Virus record (IMG/VR): IMGVR_UViG_3300007735_000786 | Span: 1 to 64,000 of that record | Length of the DNA: 64,000 bases | Reading direction: 5' to 3' (one strand) | Origin: a virus | Part shown: positions 49,801 to 58,936 of the stretch, in pieces | Layout of the letters: each line of letters opens with the position of its first letter | Position numbering within the stretch: position 1 is the first letter of the stretch | Position numbers and translations under genes: made by a program | Notes under the pieces: model-generated | Databases searched by the model: none | The model's input: only the letters and a program-made list of their open reading frames with translations | Told to the model about the DNA's origin: nothing

Positions 49801-50252
49801 ACCTCATGAAGATAAATACGAGAACCGACTGAAGTATCGGCAGGGCCAGGTAAAGCCTGGATAAATTCAGCACCAGAGCGTTCGTAGCGGTATCTGGCTT
49901 GGAAAGGATCTTTGTAGTTTGGAACGTAAAGAATACCAGCTAAACGATTAGTTTCGTAAAGGTAAACTTCATCCCAAACTTTCAAGGCTTCCTTGGTATT
50001 ACTAGAGCGGATCGTGCGATCCACATCACCTGCAATACTTTCTAAACGTGTGGAAGGAGAAGAGGCGACTTCTGTTTTCTTTTCAGCCGTATCACAACGA
50101 CCAATTTGAATAGCAATTTTGTCGTAGAAGTAAGAATCAGGAACAGTGTTCAAAGATTCTTCTAAACGAGCATAATCTCCCGCTGGAACAGAAACCACAT
50201 AGTATCCTAAATGGTATCTAACTCTGCTTTTGTCGAAGTCAGAGAGTTGCAC
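49791..50252 (-). CDS. Probable connector or head-tail protein
   Basis: 153 residues. LSDFDKSRVRYHLGYYVVSVPAGDYARLEESLN starts an alpha/beta protein of the size and place of a head completion or neck protein. Role inferred only from context between M23-like and structural genes. Confidence 0.45.
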   Translation of the reverse strand: MQLSDFDKSRVRYHLGYYVVSVPAGDYARLEESLNTVPDSYFYDKIAIQIGRCDTAEKKTEVASSPSTRLESIAGDVDRTIRSSNTKEALKVWDEVYLYETNRLAGILYVPNYKDPFQARYRYERSGAEFIQALPGPADTSVGSRIYLHEVWR

Positions 50253-50291
50253 TTCTATTCCTCCTTATCTATTTATTATAAAAGCATGTAA

Positions 50292-51020
50292 TCAACTAAA
50301 TACATTGTTAAGGAAATCACCTGTTGCTGCAGACTTACCTTGTATAAACGGATTACTTGCGGAGTAAGAAGACAGAAAGGATTGTGGGTTAAGTGCTTGA
50401 CTCAAAACATTACCTAATAACTGTTCCTTTAACTGTTGTTCAAATGTCTTTGGTGCTTCCTTTGGCTTATCTGTGTATCCTGCACCATACAAAAAAGCTT
50501 TAAGTATATCTTCTGTTCGTGCGTCAGTGGATGTTGTTGTTTGTGCAGGTGCTGTTACAGCCGGTGCGGCTGATGCAACTGTACTACTTCCCGCTGGTTT
50601 CGTATGTAGGAACTGAATATCATAAGGTTGTCCTTTTGAATCTGTAGTTGATAAAGTACCATAGCCTTTATTTGGTGTAAAGGTACCATAACCCTTATAC
50701 GCTAATTGAGTTCCAGCACCAATGCCTAAATCAATTCCCTCATGGTACGTGGATGCTCCTGCGGTAGGTGCAGAACGTGGCCCAAAACGCGATGTGATTG
50801 GGTTGTTCCAATTCCACTGGCCATCTTTGCCTTGTTGTACGATAGGCTTCCCTGCAGCTTGTATATTTTGAAGTAAAGACCTTATTGTCTCTGGGTTAAT
50901 TTTCTTACCTTTATCTTTTCCAAATTGTGGAATTACACGTACATCAAGATGTGGTCCAGTAGTCGCAAAGACGTCTTCTCCGGGACTAGCAATTTTTCCT
51001 ATCGGTATTAAAGCTGCCAT
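50292..51020 (-). CDS. M23-like peptidase domain protein
   Basis: 242 residues. ITSRFGPRS...STYHEGIDLGIGAGTQL and QFLHTKP carry the LytM/M23 fold with an HxxxD-type metal site and a later His. The C-terminal half is Gln/Ser-rich, for attachment in the virion. It would cut peptide cross-links at infection. Whether all metal ligands are kept is not certain. Confidence 0.6.
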   Translation of the reverse strand: MAALIPIGKIASPGEDVFATTGPHLDVRVIPQFGKDKGKKINPETIRSLLQNIQAAGKPIVQQGKDGQWNWNNPITSRFGPRSAPTAGASTYHEGIDLGIGAGTQLAYKGYGTFTPNKGYGTLSTTDSKGQPYDIQFLHTKPAGSSTVASAAPAVTAPAQTTTSTDARTEDILKAFLYGAGYTDKPKEAPKTFEQQLKEQLLGNVLSQALNPQSFLSSYSASNPFIQGKSAATGDFLNNVFS

Positions 51021-51051
51021 TTGTATTTTATTTTTCTTTTATTCTAAAAGC

Positions 51052-51074
51052 AAAAACCCCCGGTTTCCCAGGGG
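51052..51074 (-). terminator. Intrinsic terminator
   Basis: On the minus strand CCCCTGG pairs with CCGGGGG around GAAA, followed by TTTTT. It closes the transcript of the capsid-side genes after the helix-hairpin-helix gene. Confidence 0.8.
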
Positions 51075-51091
51075 TAAGTAGGAGATGAGTA

Positions 51092-51502
51092 TTAGACACG
51101 TATTAAATCAGCAGAAAAAACAGACTCCCAATCAATTCGTTTAATCTGTCTCAGTTGTTCGAGATTGTTAAATCTTTCACCTGATAAGGACATTTGAAGA
51201 TCTTTGATCTCACGAGCGGTCTTAAGACCTATGCCCTTGATATGATCTGCGAGCATCTGAGCAGTTGCCGAATTTACATTCAAGCGATGATCAGGAGGAA
51301 AAGTACGTGGCTCTTCTTTTGCTGCTTTATCTTTTACCTGAAGAGTCTTTACCTTTTTAGTGGCATCTTCATCAGGCGATATTTCAGTTTTATAAGCTGT
51401 AAATAAACGTCCGTCTTGGTCTTCGACCATAAACCAGTCGCCGTTATCCCATTCGCTTATAACTTTGAGGCGTGCGCCTGTCTTTTTGTGCTGATAGAGC
51501 AT
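51092..51502 (-). CDS. Helix-hairpin-helix protein
   Basis: 136 residues. An SH3-like start (HKKTGARLKVISEWDNGDWF) and a C-terminal ComEA-like HhH part (LNVNSATAQMLADHIKGIGLKTAREIKDL) for non-specific DNA binding. It could take part in packaging or head assembly; it lies just before the capsid-associated gene. Confidence 0.6.
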   Translation of the reverse strand: MLYQHKKTGARLKVISEWDNGDWFMVEDQDGRLFTAYKTEISPDEDATKKVKTLQVKDKAAKEEPRTFPPDHRLNVNSATAQMLADHIKGIGLKTAREIKDLQMSLSGERFNNLEQLRQIKRIDWESVFSADLIRV

Positions 51503-51540
51503 AAGGACCAGAAGAATGTTCTGGTCCTAGTTTACCCTAA

Positions 51541-52344
51541 TTAGCTGACAGTGCGACCAATTAAGTAGCTATCGATATCTTCGTAGCCAGGAGCTTCATC
51601 AGGTTGGATGTAGCATATTTCAACTACAAAGTAACCTGCACGACCAGCAAGTGAATCACCACTGGAGATGTAGAAACCACCAGAAGTAGCTGTACTGTTA
51701 GCTGTTTCTTTTGCAAACACCTTCATGGTGGTGGATGCAGTGGCAGCGTAATTAACATTACCTGCTGTTACACCTGCTGCACCTGAAGCAATATGGAATG
51801 GGTTGGTGCCATAACCTGCAACACCTGCAGTGAAGAAAATTTCACCAGCTTGTGTGCCAGAGGTAGTAGAGGTGAGGTTAGCTTGGATAACACCTTCGCC
51901 AACACCAGAAGCAGCTACTGGGCTACCAGAGTTACTGCGACCAAATGATAGTACGTTACCTGTTGCGGCATAAATTCCAGAAGCAACGCGACCATCACCC
52001 CAACCAGAGGCTACGGAAATCGCAGTGCGGTATACGTAAGCAGGTAGGGTAGCTGAACCAGAGATCACCATACCAGTGATGTTGGTACGTGTGTCGTCAT
52101 TCTGATAAGGAGAAGGAACGATCACATCAGCAGCAGCTACTGCACCAGCACCAGATGTTGCGGTTACAGCGACATAACCACGTTGTTGAAAATAACGGTA
52201 ACCGGGGAGAGCCAATACGGAAGTAGGGCCACCTTTAGTTGCGTCATTAGAGCCGTTGTCGTTGGTATCAATGTTTTTGTACCAACCATTCAGGGGTTCT
52301 GCCCAGTTGCCTGGGTAGATTTTCTTAGCGGACAAATAAGTCAT
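51541..52344 (-). CDS. Virion structural protein next to capsid
   Basis: 267 residues, Ala/Gly/Thr/Ser-rich beta protein. Immediately downstream of the capsid gene, so a decoration, minor capsid or tail protein is likely. No family recognised. Confidence 0.55.
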   Translation of the reverse strand: MTYLSAKKIYPGNWAEPLNGWYKNIDTNDNGSNDATKGGPTSVLALPGYRYFQQRGYVAVTATSGAGAVAAADVIVPSPYQNDDTRTNITGMVISGSATLPAYVYRTAISVASGWGDGRVASGIYAATGNVLSFGRSNSGSPVAASGVGEGVIQANLTSTTSGTQAGEIFFTAGVAGYGTNPFHIASGAAGVTAGNVNYAATASTTMKVFAKETANSTATSGGFYISSGDSLAGRAGYFVVEICYIQPDEAPGYEDIDSYLIGRTVS

Positions 52345-52380
52345 TTATTTTTTCCTTGGAGATTATTACAGTGATTATGT

Positions 52381-53547
52381 TTAAACAGTGCCGTCATCAG
52401 AGACGTAGCTGAATGCAGTGGTAACGAAGTCCTTGTTCAAGGCTTCAAAACCAGCATACAGTTGCCAAATCAAGATGATGAAACGACTGAAGTCATCGTT
52501 GTTGTTGATGAGTACTTGAGCGTTAGGACCGCCAATACCAACACCAATTGCTTGAGGGCCAAAGAAGTAACCTTGTGCAACTTCCTGAGAAGCGTAGGTA
52601 CCAGATACGCCGTTAAAGGCTGTGGTAACGTTCTTGGTTGGGAAGTTCGTTGACTCATAGAACTTCACACCTTCAAACTGAACGCCAGTAGGCATTACAG
52701 GTTCACCAGCCAAGAAGTAAGCTTGACCAGCTTGGGGACCCATGAAGAAGCTGGCGTTGTTAGGCATCATGGGATTAGCCATGTACATGCCTTGACCGGG
52801 GTTACCGGCATAACGTGCAATCTCACGGAAGTCAGGGTCACGACGCAAGTGCATCATGAATGTAGGGTCGCAAATGCAACGATACAAACCATCAGCAAAA
52901 CTTGGTACGTTACGCTTACGTAAATCTTTAACTACAGTTAACAGGTCAGTAGATACATGGAACTGTTGAAGATCAGCTGTGTATTCAGCTGACTCATAAG
53001 AAATACGGCCAGAGGAATCTTTGGTTTTGTTACCAGCAAAGTAGTAACCACCTTGTGTTCCAGAAGCTTTACCATTAGCTTCAGTTTTAGCTAGTTCGTC
53101 AAGGAAGACGCGATCACGCCAACGACGATAGTCATCTAGCAGTGTGAGGCTACCGATAGATTGGTGGAACATATTCAAGTTACCTGTGTCCAGCAACATG
53201 CGCTGAGCGGTAACTAGAGTTTCACGAGCAATCTTAAAGGTTGAAGGTTGGGTAGGATCACCAGGGTCCGCAGGACCGGTGTACTCCTTAAGCACCACAA
53301 GGACTTTCTCCTTGGTGATGTTACGGCTATTAGCGGTACCAATGGTTTGGTCGGCAATACGCTCGCGGCTATCCTTAGTACCAGGGGTTCCCCAGAACTT
53401 GTAGCGGTCGAGTTGTACAGTTTGACCAGGTTGGCGTGTGAAGTCGTGGACGACCACGGGCTCAACAGCCATTTCCGCAATATAAGCAGGGTGGGGACGG
53501 TAAAGTTCCGCACCTAGAATCTTTGGAAAATCGTTATCAATGAACAC
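52381..53547 (-). CDS. Major capsid protein
   Basis: 388 residues from a GTG, with GGAGGA about 10 bases upstream. The body has the HK97-type layout; GQTVQLDRYKFWGTPGTKDSRERIADQTIG and FADGLYRCICDPTFMMHLRRDPDFREIARYAG resemble N4 gp56-type and related capsid proteins. Order scaffold, capsid, decoration supports the call. It has its own promoter and hairpin upstream. Confidence 0.8.
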   Translation of the reverse strand: MFIDNDFPKILGAELYRPHPAYIAEMAVEPVVVHDFTRQPGQTVQLDRYKFWGTPGTKDSRERIADQTIGTANSRNITKEKVLVVLKEYTGPADPGDPTQPSTFKIARETLVTAQRMLLDTGNLNMFHQSIGSLTLLDDYRRWRDRVFLDELAKTEANGKASGTQGGYYFAGNKTKDSSGRISYESAEYTADLQQFHVSTDLLTVVKDLRKRNVPSFADGLYRCICDPTFMMHLRRDPDFREIARYAGNPGQGMYMANPMMPNNASFFMGPQAGQAYFLAGEPVMPTGVQFEGVKFYESTNFPTKNVTTAFNGVSGTYASQEVAQGYFFGPQAIGVGIGGPNAQVLINNNDDFSRFIILIWQLYAGFEALNKDFVTTAFSYVSDDGTV

Positions 53548-53602
53548 TTTGTTTTATCCTCCAGTTCTCGGGGAATGTTTTTACAGGGTGAAAGATTCAG
53601 AC

Positions 53603-53631
53603 ATTATATGTCTTATCTAACATGATTTTAA
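53603..53631 (-). promoter_or_regulatory. Capsid promoter
   Basis: On the minus strand TTAAAA (53631-53626), a 17-base spacer, and a perfect TATAAT (53608-53603), about 55 bases before the capsid GTG. This would give the capsid extra transcription apart from the scaffold and portal mRNA. Confidence 0.6.
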
Positions 53632-53659
53632 CAGCTTGTAATTTATTCATTACAAGCTG
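53632..53659 (-). other. Perfect hairpin between scaffold and capsid genes
   Basis: CAGCTTGTAAT (53659-53649 on the minus strand) pairs with ATTACAAGCTG (53642-53632), 11 pairs with a 6-base loop. It lies right before the capsid promoter's -35. There is no T-run; it may be an RNA processing site, attenuator or transcript end. Confidence 0.55.
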
Positions 53660-53664
53660 ATGTA

Positions 53665-54660
53665 TTACTCCATTACAAACAATTTGTTTGCAACAGTTTG
53701 AGGTTGTGCTTGATTCAAAATGCGCCAAGCATTTTGTGGATCACGTGTCATTGTGTCGTTAAATTCACCCCAGAAATTACCAGGGGCTTGAGGAGCAGCA
53801 GCAGCAGGAGGTGCAGGGAACTGACCTACTTGTGAATAACCAGCAGGCTGAGTGGGATAACCACGAGTAGCTAGTTGCTCTTCATTTTCGTACACAGGAT
53901 AAGGACCTTCAGGACCGAAGAACTTAAGCGTGTAGTCGCTGAGTACATCAGGGTTAGTCAGAATCTCGTTATAGGCGAGGTTCTCCTGGTGCTCATTAAC
54001 GGCAAAGTTGGCGTAACCAGTAATACAGTTAGCTGCGCGGTTTCCCCATGCGACGGCGCTGTCCACCATTGCTTCCAGGTTTAGCGCGTAGTTGTTCAGG
54101 ACTGCCGGAGCTTCCATCCCGAACACGTCCAGAACCTGACGCGTTTCGTTGCTCAGATTGTAATAATCTGCTACCGCCGTATTTATCGCCTGCTGATCCT
54201 GAACCGCCGATGATGCCGTCGAGGAGGTTGGGGAAGAGTTGGGCAAGTAAGCCTGGTTGGCTTGCCAGGTCTGCGGAGCCGATTGTTGCGTAGCTTGGCT
54301 GTACGGAATTCCGTAATTGGCCGGGGTATACTGAGGTGCCGCTTGAGAGGGTTGACCCTGGAACGGGGATTGGACTGGTGCGCTCAGTAGCCCCACTACC
54401 TTGTTGAACGCCGACTCCCATGGGTTGCCCTGAGGTGCCGCCGGTTGGGATTGGGGGGCGTATTGAGTAGGGCTTGATTGGTAACTGGGGTTCGCCTGAG
54501 GTACCGCTTGGGGGTAACTCGTACCCACTTGATAAGCCTGAGGTGCTGCCTGGTAGCTGACCGGAGCTGCTTGAGGTGCTGCCACCACGTAGTTGCTCGG
54601 AGCGACGGCTGCTGGTACTTGGCTCATCTGTGGGATCGATTGGACGGTAGCGTCCTGCAT
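53665..54660 (-). CDS. Scaffold-like protein, starts inside portal gene
   Basis: 331 residues. Gln/Ala/Pro-rich N-terminal half (1-155), then a helical part with NLSNETRQVLDVFG and a coil-like end. A scaffold next to capsid is normal. AAGGAG lies 7 bases before its ATG, which sits inside the portal frame, so the first 632 bases are also portal codons in another frame. Low-complexity coding on both sides fits overprinting. Confidence 0.65.
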   Translation of the reverse strand: MQDATVQSIPQMSQVPAAVAPSNYVVAAPQAAPVSYQAAPQAYQVGTSYPQAVPQANPSYQSSPTQYAPQSQPAAPQGNPWESAFNKVVGLLSAPVQSPFQGQPSQAAPQYTPANYGIPYSQATQQSAPQTWQANQAYLPNSSPTSSTASSAVQDQQAINTAVADYYNLSNETRQVLDVFGMEAPAVLNNYALNLEAMVDSAVAWGNRAANCITGYANFAVNEHQENLAYNEILTNPDVLSDYTLKFFGPEGPYPVYENEEQLATRGYPTQPAGYSQVGQFPAPPAAAAPQAPGNFWGEFNDTMTRDPQNAWRILNQAQPQTVANKLFVME

Positions 54661-56407
54661 AACTCATCTCCTTTTGTAATGCTTCTAATGTACGATACAG
54701 ATATGGAGTTAGATCCAATCTTGGATCCGCAGCCATCGGTAAGTCCGGTGATTGCGGGTGAGGAGTCTGCATCATACCCCCCACCAGGCGAGAGAATTGA
54801 GAGTATGCACTCTGTAATTCATTCACCATCCTGAACGGGAACCCAGATAACATCTCGGCCCGCTCCTCTTCCGTTTTTGAGGGGAAGAGGTATTTCAGTG
54901 CTTCAATGCTATCAACACCTAATTCCTGTAGGTTCCTAACAACAATTGAGTTGTTAAGAATATCTTGTGTTGAGTCTTCGTAAACAGGACCCATCCAACG
55001 CCATTGGAGCGTTACATCTCCATCTGGTATTAGTCCTAATACACCAGGTGGTATTTGTTGAGTCTTAAGACAAGCCATCATTATCTTCTTGACTTGATCT
55101 TCAAACATACGCATAGCTTCGTTATATGCTGCTGTGTCTTCATCCGTAGCTTGCTCGGGAAGTTCCAAAGGTCTTTCAATTCCTGCAGCCGCTGCTAATG
55201 TGTTACGGAATAAAGTTTCCTCTTGGAATAAGATAAGCTCTAAACAACGACATATCCCATATGTGTAAATAGCTGTTGCTTTTTTCTTTGCAGTGGCAGA
55301 TACCCTGCCAAATAATGATTTGTATTCTGTTGCAGTTACACCTGCAGATATAGATAGTTCATCTACACCACCGAGAGATGTACGTATTTCTTCTCGGTAT
55401 TGACGTGCAAAAGAATTTTGATCTCCTGTGATTGCATCTGGAACAATGTAACCAACACGATCATTAGGTTCAAGGTTTGCAATGATGCGTGGTACTCGGA
55501 GTTGTCCATCAATACCGCGATATATAGGATCAGATTTAAACTGAGATCTACTTAAAGGTCCTGCACCACCAAAGCCTGAGTTCGCTGCAATAGAAGGACG
55601 TTGCACAGTAGCAGTATCGCTACTAGATTCCATTAGGTCCGTTTTAGGACGAGAAGAAAGTAGAGTTGGGCTACCAAAGAAGGTAACATTCTTCCGCATG
55701 GTACGCACCAAGTCGTCATGCGTGCATATATGGTTGGCTAAGGCGTCAAATTCACCAACACCTTCCATTGAGAAGCCTTTGGTATTATTAAAGATTTCAA
55801 CACAAGGAATAAAGCCAAGCGTATTTTTAAGTGTGGTGGTACGCCCAGAGTTCATTTGATAGTTAGTATCAAATGATAGTTCTGCTTCCGAGTGTGTCTC
55901 TTCTATTGTTTTACGTTTAATCGAAAGACGAATGTAACGTTTAACTCCGCCTTGCCCCATGGAAACAGAACCTGTTACATCAGAAGATACAATGTCTTGT
56001 TGGTAGCCGAAACCTTGACGTATCTTGTAACTATAGATAATTACAACTTCGTCTAACTCGCCGTCAATGTTGTAGAAACTCCTATACTCATTACGTCTAA
56101 AGAAGTAAAGGCGATAATTGTTTTCTGTAGGACGTATATAAAAAAGACCTTGTCCATCACACAGGAAATAGTCCCAGATAGAATCTAAGCGTGTGTCTAT
56201 TTGATTGAATTTGATTACACGGTCGATAAAGTCTTTGCGTTGATTACCAAAGTTATCTTGAGCTGGAAAGAATTCAACACCCTGGCGGATGCCAAATAAC
56301 TTCATCTGTGCTAAGTGGGACGCAACAATACCGGTATCAACGGAAGCTCCTCCATCCTTCTCGATGTAGGAATCAACAATCTCTTTAAGCCGGGCTTTAG
56401 CGTCCAT
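54029..56407 (-). CDS. Portal protein with overprinted C-terminal tail
   Basis: 792 residues. Residues about 1-590 have the portal build: long helices and RFFFFRRNEYRS-type strands, and a TEYKSLFGRVSATAKKKAT stem. From about residue 585 the protein turns into a Ser/Gly/Pro-rich tail (RRSEQLRGGSTSSSSGQLPGS) that lies on the scaffold gene in another frame. The tail may be translated, or the portal may end early in relatives. The N-terminus lacks signals of maturation. Confidence 0.75.
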   Translation of the reverse strand: MDAKARLKEIVDSYIEKDGGASVDTGIVASHLAQMKLFGIRQGVEFFPAQDNFGNQRKDFIDRVIKFNQIDTRLDSIWDYFLCDGQGLFYIRPTENNYRLYFFRRNEYRSFYNIDGELDEVVIIYSYKIRQGFGYQQDIVSSDVTGSVSMGQGGVKRYIRLSIKRKTIEETHSEAELSFDTNYQMNSGRTTTLKNTLGFIPCVEIFNNTKGFSMEGVGEFDALANHICTHDDLVRTMRKNVTFFGSPTLLSSRPKTDLMESSSDTATVQRPSIAANSGFGGAGPLSRSQFKSDPIYRGIDGQLRVPRIIANLEPNDRVGYIVPDAITGDQNSFARQYREEIRTSLGGVDELSISAGVTATEYKSLFGRVSATAKKKATAIYTYGICRCLELILFQEETLFRNTLAAAAGIERPLELPEQATDEDTAAYNEAMRMFEDQVKKIMMACLKTQQIPPGVLGLIPDGDVTLQWRWMGPVYEDSTQDILNNSIVVRNLQELGVDSIEALKYLFPSKTEEERAEMLSGFPFRMVNELQSAYSQFSRLVGGMMQTPHPQSPDLPMAADPRLDLTPYLYRTLEALQKEMSYAGRYRPIDPTDEPSTSSRRSEQLRGGSTSSSSGQLPGSTSGLSSGYELPPSGTSGEPQLPIKPYSIRPPIPTGGTSGQPMGVGVQQGSGATERTSPIPVPGSTLSSGTSVYPGQLRNSVQPSYATIGSADLASQPGLLAQLFPNLLDGIIGGSGSAGDKYGGSRLLQSEQRNASGSGRVRDGSSGSPEQLRAKPGSNGGQRRRMGKPRS

Positions 56408-56438
56408 TAATTATTACCTTTGTTAAATGCTAGCAGAT

Positions 56439-57254
56439 TTAAGAGACATATTTATTGATAAATCCGTTTGGTAAAGAAGATTGATTTTCGCGAAGCTGCG
56501 CTAACATTTGTTCCATGCCATCGGGATCTTCAGTAAGATCTTGAGCAAGAGGAACAGATCCCTTTGGACGCACATTACCAGGACCTGCTGCACCACGATT
56601 AGGTAAGATTCCCCCTTGTCCGCCAAACGCGTCAGGGTAGTATTTAACGGGTGTACTAGGACCTTGGTTCTGTGCAAGTAAAGCTTCAAAAGGGTTTATT
56701 TCACTAGATGAACTACCACCTCTCATCATTTTTATTGCTTCTTCAGTTGCTCTTTTTCTTTCCATCATTCTCTCCCCTGTTTTAGTTCCTAATTCATCCA
56801 TGGTAGGCTTTTCTCCTGGCTTAAGTGGTTTAGATTTTCTACCAAAAATACCATCAAGTATTCCTGCTACTTCACCAAAAGGAGCTTCAGCTTGTGTAAA
56901 AGTTGAATTTGCAAGACCTCCCATATTACCCATTGGAAACTGACCTCCCATATTAGTGACCGCATTGGGAAGATTGCTAGAACCAAAAGCTAACGGGTTT
57001 TGATTCCCAAATTGACCTTCTGCTTTCTTTACAAAGCCAGGGAGATCTTCTCCTCCCCCTGGATTATTAAGAAGACGTTGACGTAATTTCTCACGCATTA
57101 CAGGATCATTGGCATTAGGTATTCCCTGTACGTCACGACCTGGTATTTTAGGGTAACTTAGATCATGATTAAAGCCGCCTGCTATAGCTTCCATGCCTTC
57201 AACATTGCCTAGTTCCGTACCGTAAAAACCACCTGGTTGCGATTGATAATACAT
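56439..57254 (-). CDS. Virion protein beside the portal
   Basis: 271 residues, Gly/Pro/Asn-rich, with KPTMDELGTKTGERMMERKRATEEAIKMMRGG helical middle. Position before portal suggests a head or packaging protein. No family recognised. Confidence 0.5.
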   Translation of the reverse strand: MYYQSQPGGFYGTELGNVEGMEAIAGGFNHDLSYPKIPGRDVQGIPNANDPVMREKLRQRLLNNPGGGEDLPGFVKKAEGQFGNQNPLAFGSSNLPNAVTNMGGQFPMGNMGGLANSTFTQAEAPFGEVAGILDGIFGRKSKPLKPGEKPTMDELGTKTGERMMERKRATEEAIKMMRGGSSSSEINPFEALLAQNQGPSTPVKYYPDAFGGQGGILPNRGAAGPGNVRPKGSVPLAQDLTEDPDGMEQMLAQLRENQSSLPNGFINKYVS

Positions 57255-57280
57255 CTATTTACTGCTTTAATTTTTATATT

Positions 57281-57463
57281 CTACTCTTCTATAACCTCAT
57301 AACCGCTTGAGTCATTTACTTTACTTAGAATGATGCCGTTACTACGTACATCCCAACTAAGCACATCATCCTCCTTCCAGCCCAACTCATCGATTACTTC
57401 TTCTGGAAACGTGATAAAGCAATCACCGTTTTCATCTTCTTGGACTTCAAGTACGTAGCTCAT
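57281..57463 (-). CDS. AbrB/MazE-like swapped-hairpin regulator
   Basis: 60 residues: NGDCFITFPEEVIDELGWKEDDVLSW matches the AbrB/MazE DNA-binding fold (G-D-.-I-.-P-E-E-V-.-.-.-L-G-W-.-.-.-D). Such small proteins are frequent in cyanophages and may regulate transcription. It is coupled to the gene before it (ATGA). Confidence 0.7.
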   Translation of the reverse strand: MSYVLEVQEDENGDCFITFPEEVIDELGWKEDDVLSWDVRSNGIILSKVNDSSGYEVIEE

Positions 57464-57753
57464 TTTGCTAAAAGCTTTTCAATTAGCTTATCAAGCTTAT
57501 TGTTAATTTGTCTAAAATTACTATGCATTTCTGTAATCTCGTGTAAGAAATCAACCTTTAGTACGTAATCCATTGGTAAACGCTTTACTTCATCTTCTAG
57601 ATTATCGATCCTACGTCTCTGTGTGTTGATGTGTTCCACGCCTTGTTGGATCCTCTCCGTTTGACGGGACAACAGTTTGTTAGCCACCCAGGAACCACCT
57701 GTGATCGCTGAAATGACCGCAGTCAAAAAGATGGCAGCGTATTCCGGACCCAA
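57460..57753 (-). CDS. Membrane-anchored coiled-coil protein
   Basis: 97 residues: hydrophobic span AAIFLTAVISAITGGSWVANKLL, then a long Gln/Glu/Arg-rich coiled coil. The layout is like phage holin or spanin-type and XhlA-like proteins. It is followed by the AbrB-like gene in the same transcript. Its exact role is unknown. Confidence 0.5.
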   Translation of the reverse strand: MGPEYAAIFLTAVISAITGGSWVANKLLSRQTERIQQGVEHINTQRRRIDNLEDEVKRLPMDYVLKVDFLHEITEMHSNFRQINNKLDKLIEKLLAK

Positions 57754-57784
57754 GGTTTTAGATTTCTTTCCTTTAGTTTACAAT

Positions 57785-57812
57785 AAAAAACCCGACCGTG
57801 TTAGCAGTCGGG
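57785..57812 (-). terminator. Intrinsic terminator after psbA
   Basis: On the minus strand CCCGAC (57812-57807) pairs with GTCGGG (57796-57791), followed by TTTTTT. It closes the psbA transcript and separates it from the structural genes downstream. Confidence 0.85.
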
Positions 57813-57832
57813 TAGATAATTTTATTTTAAAT

Positions 57833-58912
57833 TTAACTTAAGGCCGGAGCCTTTAGTGCTACAAGAACAGACTCAGTTGTAGCAAGGTCAAGAGGAAAGT
57901 TATGTGCATTACGCTCATGCATAACCTCGAAGCCTAGGCCAGCTCTGTTAAGAATATCAGCCCAAGTAGGCACCACACGATTCTGGCTATCAACAATAGA
58001 TTGATTGAAGTTAAAACCATTTAAGTTAAATGCCATGGTTGATACACCAAGCGCAGCAAACCATATACCAATCACAGGCCAAGCGGCAAGAAAGAAATGA
58101 AGACTACGACTATTGTTAAAGCTGGCATACTGGAAAATAAGTCTTCCAAAATAGCCGTGTGCTGCAACGATGTTGTAGGTCTCTTCTTCTTGACCAAACT
58201 TGTAGCCATAGTTTTGAGATACGTCTTCAGTCGTCTCACGTACCAATGAGGATGTGACGAGAGAACCATGCATAGCACTGAATAACGATCCACCAAAAAT
58301 CCCAGCTACACCTAACATGTGAAAAGGGTGCATAAGGATGTTATGCTCAGCCTGGAATACAAACATGTAGTTAAAGGTTCCTGATATACCAAGAGGCATT
58401 GCATCAGAAAACGAACCTTGACCAAAGGGGTAAATCAGGAATACAGCAGTTGCTGCAGCTACTGGTGCGGAGTACGCAACACAGATCCAGGGACGCATCC
58501 CTAATCTATAGCTAAGTTCCCACTCTCGTCCCATGTAAGCAAAGATGCCAATGAGGAAGTGGAAGATGACGAGCTGAAAGGGACCCCCGTTGTAGAGCCA
58601 CTCGTCAAGCGAAGAAGCTTCCCAAATTGAATAGAAATGTAAGCCGATTGCATTGCTGCTGGGCACAACGGCTCCGCTGATGATGTTGTTTCCGTATAGG
58701 AGGGATCCAGCAACAGGTTCACGAATGCCATCGATATCAACGGGTGGAGCAGCAATAAAAGCAATGATAAAACAAATGGTGGCGGCCAGTAGGCAAGGGA
58801 TCATAAGTACACCAAACCAACCGACATAAAGACGATTTTCAGTGCCTGTAACCCACTTACAAAACTGATCCCACCCAGCCACGCTAGAACGTGGAGCAAG
58901 AGTAGAAACCAT
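57833..58912 (-). CDS. psbA: Photosystem II D1 protein
   Basis: 359 residues, full length with a normal start ([19 protein letters not shown]). Membrane helices, the QB and Mn-cluster ligand stretches, and the APALS processing tail are all present. Residue 130 is Glu ([10 protein letters not shown]), the form of high-light D1 in cyanobacteria. The phage copy replaces D1 lost to photodamage so that electron transport continues during infection. A 20-base perfect palindrome lies 25 bases before the start. The open frame extends upstream to 58954, but the D1 numbering fixes the start at 58912. Confidence 0.97.
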   Translation of the reverse strand: MVSTLAPRSSVAGWDQFCKWVTGTENRLYVGWFGVLMIPCLLAATICFIIAFIAAPPVDIDGIREPVAGSLLYGNNIISGAVVPSSNAIGLHFYSIWEASSLDEWLYNGGPFQLVIFHFLIGIFAYMGREWELSYRLGMRPWICVAYSAPVAAATAVFLIYPFGQGSFSDAMPLGISGTFNYMFVFQAEHNILMHPFHMLGVAGIFGGSLFSAMHGSLVTSSLVRETTEDVSQNYGYKFGQEEETYNIVAAHGYFGRLIFQYASFNNSRSLHFFLAAWPVIGIWFAALGVSTMAFNLNGFNFNQSIVDSQNRVVPTWADILNRAGLGFEVMHERNAHNFPLDLATTESVLVALKAPALS

Positions 58913-58936
58913 GAGGACGTTAAGAAACATGTAGAT

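Noticed and set aside
54048-54834. Plus-strand frames opposite the portal and scaffold overlap
   Set aside because: They are caused by the GC-rich, low-complexity overlap on the other strand and lack start signals.
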